Shown one piece after another: positions 23,881 through 36,100 of a DNA stretch of 64,000 bases. Every line of letters starts with the position of its first letter. The stretch's first letter is position 1. The position numbers were made by a program, and so were the translations under genes. Origin of the DNA: Amphiura filiformis (lineage: Eukaryota; Echinodermata; Ophiuroidea; Amphilepidida; Amphiuridae). The stretch covers positions 85,690,148-85,754,147 of the forward strand of contig NC_092630.1 in assembly GCF_039555335.1 (NCBI RefSeq). Direction: 5' to 3'. Under the pieces are notes generated by a model, which worked only from the letters and a program-made list of their open reading frames with translations, searched no databases and was not told where the DNA came from.

Positions 23881-26800
23881 TCGTTCTGCTTATAATATAT
23901 TAAGAACAAGTTTTTTTTATATATTTTTTTGTTGAGAACAATCTTAAAAGTCTAAAAACCAATAATTATACAGTACAATGAAACATGAAACGTCTGGACT
24001 TGACGTTTACAATAACAAGTCAGAACTGCATGTGTTTGACAAGAAAGATTAAATCCACAAAGTGGTAGCCTTTACCGACTCATGGAGGATGGAAGCCTAT
24101 GAATCTGAGCAGTGTGCGATTGTAGCGAAAATAGTTTGAATTACGACCTTAAAATCAAGACAGAAAGGCCAGAATAAAATACGTTACTGATGCTTTAATA
24201 ATTAATGTACCAGTAATGCGTGTTCTCATCAGTAACACCACCTACACCAGTAATGCATGCTCTCATCAGTAACCACAATTACTACCTACAGTGTCCAGAG
24301 GGTAAATGTGACTAGAATATAATATCAGGTTCGTTGACCTGAAACAGATTCAATTATTTTGCAAGGTGACACTGAGTAAATGGTCTTTTTGGTATAATGT
24401 TATTACTTCTCCTGAAGACAAAATATTACTAATTTAGAATATAACAGCTTATGAAAAGTGTACACCTTGTAATATGGCATGTCATGTAACTCGGCAGATA
24501 CAATCTTATTGAAATAATATACACCCAGCTTGTTTGGGTATTAGCATGCAGATATCTTACGAACTTAAGGCCTGAAATAATTTGGTGTAATAAATTACGA
24601 GTTTCTATGACCTCTATGATAGATTACTATGTATACTTCCAGTTATGCATCTCACTAATAAATTCACTAACTCAATGTTAGAGCCAATGTCACCTTAATA
24701 CCTGTTGACTAATAAATGTCCAGATGCCACATATTCAATTTATTGCCTCCTTCGACTTGACACCTTTGACGTCCAATATTACACCTGTATGTAATACCTT
24801 CTAATCCCAACGTCTACAGGGACATGGTTGCGGTAGAGATGCACACTGGTGTGGTGGATGAATGCCGCAAGGTGTTTGATGCTAGCACTTGTGCTTTGGT
24901 CATGATTCATTGTGTGTCCAAGACAATGAAGGTGTTATGAATACTAATTAGGCCCCGAATAGGGCTAATGATAGTTGATGTTTCAGAAAGTCACTGTGCA
25001 GAAATTGTTCTCTATTTGGCCATTTTATTGAAAACTTAGCACATGTAAGTCTTTTTTTTTCTAATTTTGTCGTCCACCCGCATCACCTTATTTATATTGC
25101 GTCAGAAAGTCACCGCGCAGAAATTGTTCTCTACTTGGCCATTTTATTGAAAACCTAAAAAAAAATAATGAGCGTGCGAAAAATAATGAAAAACTAAAGA
25201 ATCGTCTCATCACTGAGCAAAACATTTGTGACAGGAAACTCAAAATCAACTTTCATTAGCCCAATGACCATTGGAAAGTGTGCTTGAGGTAATACATCAA
25301 TCAGTGATCCAAATGTTCAGAATACTGTCTATTATAAACAAAACAATAATACCTGAACCCATTATTTTAACTATAGTGCTTGTTGATATTACTTTATTGT
25401 ATTTTTCATTTGTAACACATATTTCTTTTCAATATCATATAGAAAACAAAACATACAGGCAACTATAACAATTATCTTTAATCTGTCAACATCCACAACT
25501 ATCCACAACTCAAGAGTCATATCAAAGTAGGCCATTATGAAACTTGCCATTTCTAACCCAGTTTCTAACTTGCTCAGTACCTTTTTTTGATGTAAAAATC
25601 TAAATCCCTGGCATACTTTGTTGCAAAGTTATAAACTTTTCATGTGTTAATTTTCGTATGTTTTGATGGTTTTGTACTCCTTATTTTTGACTAAATTTTA
25701 CTATTCACAAATGTGACACAATCTGGTCCATATGGTGACCAAAGGCGGCAAATTTGAAATTGTGATACATGTAATGGCAAAAATATGTAGTGAAAAACAA
25801 ATATAATACATAAGAAATTACACATCACAAAACTTCAAAACTTTAGAACCAAGTATGCTAGACCTTTGGTCTTTTCAGTACATGATGATAGCCTAATGTT
25901 TGTATAAGGTAATAATTATAGTGACTCAATTGTCAAAAATACCTCCTTTGGCCCCCATGGAGAAGATCATGACACAAATATGCAAATAACATTACACACA
26001 ACTATACAGCTCATGAGGCCACAATACCCTATCACCCTACTAAGTTTGAAGTTGATTGGTTATTGTGTTGAAGCTGCAGAGTGGATTCATGAGTTTCCAT
26101 TTGTCCAACTGATCAACCACCTGGACAGCCTAAAGTTTGTTCGGCTTATAATTAGCAAAAATTACTTTTTTGTTACTGTATGCATCAAAGTAATTCACAT
26201 AAGTACCCATCAGTCAACTACCGTAAGTAATGCGCCCAACTGTGCATGCCATTCTATATCAATACACGATGTTAAAAGTTTCATTTTTTCACCAACTATA
26301 AGCTGAGCAAACTATACCGACCAACATAAGCCCCATACAACACAATGTTGTGGGGGCCAAAAATTATCAAATTTCTGACATTCAGTGCATGTGTGTTACT
26401 GTTTTAGGATGTTGCCCCCATATCATGTATCAAAGCACTAAAGTACTTGCTTAATGCCTGCTGAATTGGTTAAGCCCTGCCCCATTCAGTGCTGTTTGAT
26501 TTGACAAAATCATTGCTTATTTTTAAGAACAAAATTGATACCAATATCAAAAGAGCCCTTGGCAAAGGGTATCATATCTTCAAAGTATATCATTATGCAT
26601 TTGGCAGACAGCCAAATCTGGATCTGTCTTTTCGATAAATTCATGTTACTTAGGCATAAATTATTTTGAATTAGAAAATAAGGAATCAAGTGCTTTAGCT
26701 CTAGATGGCAGCATATCAATTTTAACCGGTGTTCAGCATGATATGTACTAGTGAAAGATGGCGGAGTGCAGTAGCCAACAGTACAGCACAGTACGGTTGA

Positions 26801-27002
26801 CAATTATCACTGTTAAATTCTGCCCTTTTGAGATGTAGTTCAGCTTATTTCTAATCTGTTTGGCAATATCAAAATCTAAAGAATTTTCATTTTGTCCTGA
26901 TTTGTAGGAATAAGTTACATTCGTATTATTTCATATGATTTTCAAGTTAAGTGAATATTATTATGTGTAATTTGCATTGTATTGCCTTATAGTAACACAC
27001 TG
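23881..27002. other. Intergenic/3' flank of znf277; local duplication only
   Basis: No coding exon recognised. TCAGAAAGTCAC followed by GCAGAAATTGTTCTCTA occurs twice, at 24983-25038 and 25102-25157, a 119-bp offset duplication. The 108-codon frame at 25980-26306 has no recognisable domain. Confidence 0.5.
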
Positions 27003-27180
27003 TTATGTGTTCTGTAAGTCCTGTAGCACTGCTTCATCAGTAAGTAATATACTGTCCTTGGCATCAGGTGCATCTTCAGCTATAATTGGTGTAGAGCTTT
27101 CATCTCCTATCTTGTCATCATCATCATCTTCATCTAGCGCACAAAGAAGATTGTCATTCTCATAGGTAGGAAAGAAATAC
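27003..27180 (-). CDS. znf277: znf277 exon 9 (last)
   Basis: Codes residues 380-438 and ends TAA at 27005-27003. Starts with the conserved FFPTYEND block, then an acidic run of Asp. Acceptor TATGCAG. Confidence 0.95.
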
Positions 27181-30100
27181 CTGCATAGATCAAATAGAAA
27201 CAATTTGGCTTCAGATACAAGTATAAACTATTACATAGTACTATTTCAAAGAAATTCCAGAAAATTACTGACATTTTAAATGACTAATCCATGTTTCATA
27301 CACTCTTAGATAGTGAGAACCAATCAGAGCAAATGTTAGAAAAATGTGCACCATGCATGGGGGGGGGGGGTGCAATAAACCATCAACATCTCACCAGTAT
27401 GTGTGTGTATCATTCTGTACAATTTCACTCCTAACAAGAGATATTTATTAACCTATACATATGATCAGCTACAACAGGGAACAATGCACTCTGGTGGTGA
27501 GAATAGAAAAGTCTTCCACATACAAAATGTCTAAAATGTCAGATATTTTCTGCAGGACATAATTTGTTACTTTCAATACACTTATATCAGTCCCTTGGCA
27601 ATTAATTTTGATACCCCAAAACATTTTCACCTGACTGAAGTTTGTATAATCACATCATAAATGGTTAATTAACCTGCCTCAATACAAACATGATTTTATG
27701 CAATATATACTTACGATCAACATTTATTGCTGTGCAAACTGCACAGCTTATATGTGATGCGTTCAAGCAAAATCAGTCGGAACTCGGAAATATTAAATTT
27801 TCAGTTTCTTACAGGATAGTAAAAATTAGTAAACAACATTTACAAAGTGATTAAAGAGTTTAACTTCAACACTACACTATGATGCTCTAAATAAGGTCCA
27901 AAATTCTATCTTTCATGCAAAGACCCCACATTGACTGTGAGAGTCCCAGCCTTACCGCTGTATAGATTTAATTCACTCATAAGGAAGCCACAGATTTCTA
28001 TTACATATTCAAATAAAAATTGAGTGTCATGACAATTAACCAGGCCCCCCCCCTTTACTTTTCTTTACAGCTGCATTCAATATGTTTTCATGCAAGCAGT
28101 ACTTACTGGGGTTGATCCCATTCTGTTTTGTTTGGAAGTTGTTTGATGTGTTTTGTTGTTGTCATATGGTCTAATAGACTATGGATGTCATCACATTGCT
28201 GATCACAGCTTATGCAGCTTGTCTGGTGGATTCTTCTTCTGATATAGTTTACTAACTTCACTTGATGGTAGAAATTGAGACCTGTCAAGGAATACATAGA
28301 AAATACACACATAAAACATAACCCAAAGATGATTGCAGTAAAGACAAACAGACTTACGAAGGACATACAGACAACACAGTGTTGGGTAATGCTATTCTCT
28401 GGTGCATAGCTTACAAATGGCTTAACCTTGTACGTGGTTTTCTCTGTTTTCCTAGAATTAAGAGCATATATTTCTTTGCTTTTTTGTTTGTTTAACCAGT
28501 CGGTCAGGGTTAGGTTTGTAGTTGCTTCCTTGTATTATGTTTCTACTGCTTTAGCTTTCTACATCTCAAATTCATTAATTTTGGGGAACAGTCTATAATT
28601 TCAAGTTGCTTTTGTTTGCTATATTGTAGATCAATCAGGCTCACAGATCTGTGAGGTGGATAATAGTCTGTATGCCTTCCTTGAGGTAGTAATTTATATA
28701 TTGGTTTTTATTGTATTTCTAAAAGTAAGTATATAAAAGTACAAATTGATATGGTTTACACACCGAGTGCCACAACACTGTGTTTCATGCCCTGCAATCG
28801 TCAGGTGACTAAGCACAAATTTAAAACTACTTCTTTTTAACACGGCTTGCTGGCCTGTTGCCATGCCTACATTTACTTATTAACTCACTTCTTCTATTTA
28901 ACAGATCCTTTCCTTTGATACGTTTTTCACACAAAATTGTAAACTTCTCCTCCAAACACAAATTGCAAATCCCTGACTTTCTCTTGAAGGTATTTGATTT
29001 CTTAACAATTTCCCAATTGATTGCATAATCTACCTCATTCTCTTTCAATTTCCATACATACTTAGACAATTCAGTTTCTTTTCTGTATTTATCTGATCTG
29101 AATGACTTTGAGTGGTTGTTATACCTTTCTTTAAAAGTATTACCTGTAAGGCCTATATACTCTTTTGTTACATTTTGAGATTTCACAGTAGCCTTGTAAA
29201 CAACTGATTTACTCAAGCATTTCCCTTTTAAGGGGCAACTGTCCTTTTTCCTGCAGTTACACATTTTCTTAGGTGTTTTGCTTTCATTGCTTTTTGCTAA
29301 TGCGCGCATTATGGGATGTTATAACGCTGCGCATGTTTGGCATGCAACAGTAGCTGACCTTCATGCTATTACTGTTGAAGATTTTGTTCAACTTTGTACC
29401 TTTGGGGAAATGCTTTTTGATCAGCTTTATAAAAGCTCCCCCACATTGGTTTTCACATTCATACTATATGGTGGATTGAACCATATCACTTTTCTCTTTC
29501 TGTTTCTTTTGTTATTATTGCTTCTTTGTGTTGTTTACCTTTTGCTGAACTTGATTGCTTCTGTATATCCGCAAGATTTCAGAGCGTTGTTGTATTTGTC
29601 AGCTGCTGCATTGAATATCTCCTCATTTGAAGACAAGTTGGAAACTCTTTTTCCAATAAAAGTATGTATTTTCAGAATGAATATGATGCAAGGAAAACAA
29701 CTGGCATAACAAAATAATTCAAAAATGAAGAGTTTTTGAGGAAATCACTAAATTTGATTTTACTTTACTGCCTCAAGGAAGGCATGCAGACTATAATCTT
29801 AGGTAATTTTGATTTCCTATTCCCTTTTGTAACCTAGAGACAAACAAATGAGTGAAAATAATGGTAATAATTTGACCTATATACAAAACATTGAATGCTT
29901 AAGCTTCTACCAAGTCTGTGAAATTTGTACTTATATTCCATGCAAACTAAGTAATTTCTAAACATTTACCAAATATTGAAATTAAACTTTTATTCCCAGC
30001 AAGGACAATGTAAAGGATTAATTATTCAGCGCTAATGCAAAATTTATTTATTTCACATTTTTAAATCTTGTGAAATAAGTGTTATGCTATATTTCTTTAG

Positions 30101-33100
30101 AATAGAAATTAGGTTACATTTTCCTCATAATCTCCTTGTTACTAACCTTCCTTCATCTGATCTAGATCAAAGTTGTGCTGCTTTGTCATATGAGTTTTCA
30201 GTTTGTTCACAGTTGGAGATGACATAGAACAGAATAAGCACACAGCACTGGCACCTGTCTCATCCTCCTCCCAGTCCTGCCATTCACTGTAACACAAAAC
30301 ACACAGAACAGAATAAGCACACATCACTGGCACCTGACGTCTCATCCTCCTCCCAGACCTGCCATTCACTGTAACACAAAACACATAGAACAGAATAAGC
30401 ACACATCACTGGCACCTGTCTCATCCTCCTCCCAGTCCTGCCATTCACTGTACCAGAAAACACACAGAACAGAATAAGCACACATCACTGGCACCTGTCT
30501 CATCCTCCTCCCAGTCCTGCCATTCACTGTAACACAAAACACATAGAACAGGCAAGCACACATCACTGGCACCTGTCTCATCCTCCTCCCAGTCCTGCCA
30601 TTCACTGTAACACAAAACACATAGAACAGAATAAGCACACAGCACTGGCACCTGTCTCATCCTCCTCCCAGTCCTGCCATTCACTGTAACACAAAACACA
30701 CAGAACAGAATAAGCACACAGCACAGGCACCTGATGTCTAATCCTCCTCCCAGTCCTGCCATTCACTGTAACACAAAACACATAGAACAGAATAAGCACA
30801 CAGCACTGGCACCTGTCTCATCCTCCTCCCAGTCCTGCCATTCACTGTAACACAAAACACATAGAACAGAATAAGCACACATCACTGGCACCTGTCGCAT
30901 CCTCCTCCCAGTCCTGCCATTCACTGTAATACAAAACACACAGAACAGAATAAGCACACATCACAGGCACCTGATGTCGCATCCTCCTCCCAGTCCTGCC
31001 ATTCACTGTAATACAAAACACACAGAACAGAATAAGCACACATCACTGGCTACTGACTTCTCATCCTCCACCCAGTCCTGCCATTCACTGTAACACAAAA
31101 CACACAGAACAGAATAAGCACACAGCACAGCACCTGACATCTCATCCTCCTCCCAGTCCTGCCATTCACTGTAACACAAAACACACAGAACAGAATAAGC
31201 ACACAGCACTGGCTACTGACGTCTCATCCTCCTCCCAGTCCTGCCATTCACTGTAACACAAAACACACAGAACAGAATAAGCACACAGCACAGGCTACCC
31301 TGACGTCTCATCCTCCTCCCAGTCCTGCCATTCACTGTAACACAAAACACACAGAACAGAATAAGCACACAGCACTGAATACTGACGTCTCACCCTCCTC
31401 CCTGTCCTGCCATTCACTGTAACACAAAACACACAGAACAGAATAAGCACACAGCACTGGCACCTGCATCTCCTCCTCCCAGTCCTGCCATTCACTGTAA
31501 CAGAAAACACACAGAACAGAATAAGCACACAGCACTGAATACTGACGTCTCACCCTCCTCCCTGTCCTGCCATTCACTGTAACAGAAAACACACAGAACA
31601 GAATAAGCACACAGCACTGGCACCTGATGTCTCATCCTCCTCCCAGTCCTGCCATTCACTGTAACACAAAACACACAGAACAGAATAAGCACACAGCACA
31701 GGCACCTGATGTCTCATCCTCCTCCCAGTCCTGCCATTCACTGTAACACAAAACACACAGAACAGAATAAGCACACATCACTGGCTACTGACGTCTCATC
31801 CTCCTCCCAGTCCTGCCATTCACTGTAACACAAAAACACAGAACAGAATAAGCACACAGCACAGGCACCTGATGTCGCATCCTCCTCCCAGTCCTGCCAT
31901 TCACTGTAACACAAAACACACAGAACAGAATAAGCACACAGCACAGCACCTGACATCTCATCCTCCTCCCAGTCCTGCCATTCACTGTACCAGAAAACAC
32001 ACAGAACAGAATAAGCACACAGCACAGGCACCTGATGTCTCATCCTCCTCCCAGTCCTGCCATTCACAGTAACACAAAACACACAGAATAGATTAAGCAC
32101 ACAGGTTAGGATCACTACACCTTATAAATCATTTAGCATCATTTAGAGGTGTAGCTTTATACAGGCACAGTATCCTAATCAGCCACCAAATGAATAACCA
32201 TCACAGCCAGGATCAGCTCTCCGTGTTTCGTACTGGTAGACCACGAGAAAACTAGCAGTAAGTTCCTTGTCCAGAGGAAATTCAAACTAGCTTTGAAAGG
32301 ACTGAAATTCCAACAATGCGGGGACTCAAACTTGTACCATCTCGCACCTTACCAATTGTGCTAACAGGACTGTTATGTATAAATACAGTGTATAGTGTAT
32401 CTATTCTCTAGTAGATAGTAACACCATGTTGTATTTCACAGTGGCAGATTCGAATTGCGCATGCTAACCTAATCTCATGGGGTGTATACACACTCATAAA
32501 AGGGTGATTTGCTCATAAACTGGCAATGCAACAGTGTGAACTCACTGATTCGAATCTTCCATTGCAAAATCCAACATGACGTTACTCTCAACTTCAGACA
32601 AGACGCACTAATATGAGAGTATACAAGGATCTTACTCATTCTCTTCATCAGAGTTATTCCTAGAGTCTTTCTCCCTTTCAGATTGTGCCACCTGCCAGTT
32701 CCTGCCCAGTTCTAGATAATTGATGACATAAAATCTATCATACAGTCTGTTCTTTGGGTTCAGGCGCTTGTGGGATTTCTTACGCATGTGTTCTTTTAAC
32801 GTTGGTCTATCTTTGAATGTTCTCTCACAAAATAAGCATTTTAAACTGAAAAGAGAAGAAAAAACAAAAATGGGCATGGTTACTGTTACACAACAACAAT
32901 TAGCAACATTGTATTGTCATTCAATTATGATGATTGAAATTTCAATTGGAAACTTGTCACAATAGACCAATAATATTTAGATAATTCACAGGGAATCAAT
33001 CTATGCAAATTTCAGTTTGCATAGCAAGTTTATTATAGTTTATTTTGATTAATTTCTCATGACTACAATTTTTCGTATGTCTAAGTATGCTAAATTCAGC

Positions 33101-36100
33101 AGAATCAGGAAGGCCTATTATTATTATAACATGAAGCTTTTAGCTATACCACACATTTTCTATACTACAAAGTAATACTGTGCAAGATATTTTGATACTG
33201 AATGCCGCAAACATTTGCGTTGGTGTACGAAACTCATAGCGCATTACGCGGAATACATAATCGTGTGGAGAGACCAAAGCAGGCGTAATTGATTAAGTTA
33301 AGCAGTTTGTTGTTTTGTACCGCCAGCAACCATGATGAAAATGATTACGCTAACAACTGGTTTCCAAATGGCACCAACATGTTTATTTTGATACTTTGGC
33401 ACTCAAAAAGCATAGAAAAACTTCATATTATATAATAATAATATTAGATGGCTTTTTTTGCGTGAAACTTGAATCTACCGCACTCAAAGTCATAAAAATA
33501 CCAAACCTGACCTTTGTACTCGTTTGGTATTTTCATGGCTTGTGCGGTATTTTCTCGTATAACACTCAAAGCCGTCAAATATTCTCTTTATTAAGTTGAT
33601 ACATAACCAAGTATACACAAATAACCATTTTGATTAATAACTAGTTTTAATAACAAGTTTTACAAAAAATAATAATGTCTGATTTCCAGAAGCCTTGTCA
33701 TACTAAAAAAATATTTCTTTTTTCCAAAACAGGATAAAAAATTTCAGGCACCTTTTTACAGACAAGGGAGGGTTTCAAGAAACCAAAATAATTTTATTTC
33801 CACCTTGGAATAGGCTGCATAGATATATGACAAATTCTAAATAAAATCAGGATCAAACAGTGACAATCTTGATTTGCATTCTTTCTTGTCTGTTCTCATG
33901 GTGTCGACAAATTGTCTGTCATTGTCATGTGACTTTAGTATTCAATAGTGTAAGTGTTAACTGAATGAAATGATACTGATCCTGAATTTTTTGGGTAGTG
34001 TACTTCATACATTTCAAAATCAAGTGACCTGTTATTGCCAACAATTGCCTATGAATGCGAGTATCACATGTGACATGACTTACCTATTTAGCACTTCTTC
34101 AATAATGTCCAGAAACTCTTTTGTAAACACTGAAAAGTGTAAAACAAGATATCTGCAATGAGACATTATGCTCAGGATTTATGCATCAGTAACTTTCTTG
34201 ATTTTTAACATACCAAACAAGGTCAGAACACTGTTTTAACATATCTGCACTCTTAACAATTTAAACAGAACAAATCTGGTTTACCATTGTTACTGCCTGT
34301 GTTCTACATTTTGGGTGTGGAGGTGGGGTGGGTTGACCAATGTTGGAAAACCTGAAAGCCTGGGTAAGAAATTTCACAGTGTACACATTTTATAGTAATC
34401 TTATCTTTATCCTTTTTACAAAACATGACAACGCTTGGTAAAAAGCCAGAAGGACAAAGGTGCATAATGATAACGAAGCACTAGTACTTGAGACCCCCAC
34501 TTGAAACCTTCTTGCATAAAACAACTGCAATGAATCTCTCAGTGCCAGCTCTTGGCAAAATCAGTAGGAAACCAGTCTTGATCTTCTTCCACTATCATCC
34601 AGAAGGGAACTCAGTGATCTTGGCTTTTTTCATAGATGCAAGTTGGGGCAATTTGATTTAGATGTAGATAAGTTTGTTGTTTTTAAAAGTAAAAACCAAC
34701 AGAACCATCCCACCACTAGGCTCTCTGCAGATCCTCTTATGTTATCTTTTCAGAGGTGTAAGACTGAATCCCATAAACAATCATACTTCAACTGCATTGT
34801 TCCCTTGTGGAACCAGCTGCCTCTGGAAACCAGATTATCCAATTCCATTTCTTCTTTCAAATATCAAGCTCTGGATTTTTTGAAGTCTCAATTTTATTCC
34901 AAATTTGTTCCTTCTGATACCTGCACTTGGTTTTCTACTTGCTGATGCCCTAATTGTAGGCCCATTTAAGGTCTTGCCCCTGGCATTCCATTCTTTTTTC
35001 CAAATTATTTAGGTCTTTCCTAGGTGGGATGGTTCTAAAGGTGAATTTACACCTGTTTATCCCAGCCTATTCGCTGGTCTTTTAACATGTTTTTTTTTTA
35101 AAAAGCTTTTATATTTTTCAAAATTTGGATGTACAATAATTTTATATGTACCAGTGATGAAGTCTAATAAATAAATAAATAAATAAACCATATTTTGTGT
35201 GTAAAAAACCACCATTCTGAGTGACAAGCCCTGCATATGAGACTGAAACCAATTGTCTCATTAAATAATATAATATACAAGACACAGCCAGTTTCATATT
35301 ACATGTAGCTGTGCTACATCACATCCAGCATGGCTATAATCTTTTGCAGAGTCCTTTTTAAGTGTTATAGTCTTCGCCTGAACATGTGTTACATCAAGTG
35401 TGTGCATAGGACCTTGTGCAATACATGATGGATGGTTGGTATGCTTAATTTGTAAAAGGAATGAGGCAAAACATTATATAACCAGCACTTTGTACAGTAT
35501 ACCCTACATACAAAGGTACAAGAAGCTACTCACCTAGATCATCTGGTTTGCCAATACTAAAGTGATGATCAAATGCCATGTGATCTATCAATGCAGCTCT
35601 ATTGCCTTCAAAATAATGGCTACAAAATAGACACGACCGGGAAAAACTTGTGTCAATCCTTTCCTTTTGTTGAGCTTCTAGAATTACTTGTAAACGTTTA
35701 CGTTGAAGATATTCTCTGATTTGCTTGTCTTCTTCCAGTGCATCAGAAAGCAAGAAATATTTCCTCTTTTGCCCTGTAACTGGGGTGAAATAAAAAAAAT
35801 AATGTCCATACAATTAGTACAGGTGCATCAATATGACAGTGATTTATGGTGCTCTAACTTAACACAATCTCAGTGGGCAATGTGACATGGCCTTAGTGGG
35901 ACATGGACCAAGTGGGACATGGCCCTAGTGGGACATGGAACAATTGTGACATGGCCCTAGTGGGATTGGACAAAGTGGTATTGGACCAAATGGGATTAGA
36001 CCAAGTGGGAACTGGACCAACTGGGAATGGACCAAGTGGCATTGGACCAAATGGGATTGGAATAAGTGGGATTGGACCAAGTGGGAGTAAACCATTATAC

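Larger units (their letters stand above)
28668..29793 (-). mobile_element. Penelope-like element fragment in znf277 intron 7
   Basis: Bounded by inverted copies of CTGYATGCCTTCCTTGAGG (28672-28690 and 29772-29790). Inside, on the minus strand, are a decayed linker and a GIY-YIG endonuclease frame. This is the 3' part of a PLE, the only retroelements that pair reverse transcriptase with a GIY-YIG nuclease. The reverse transcriptase itself is missing. Confidence 0.88.

Noticed and set aside
25980-26306. 108-codon frame as a gene
   Set aside because: No domain, no splice or start context, ordinary AT-rich chance frame.
29278-29709. 143-codon plus-strand frame with a leucine-rich, membrane-like segment
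   Set aside because: It is the antisense shadow of the Penelope element linker; the minus strand carries the recognisable motifs.
30142-32115. Series of overlapping Cys/Trp-rich minus-strand proteins
   Set aside because: They are read-throughs of the exon 7-derived array; only the last unit belongs to a real exon.
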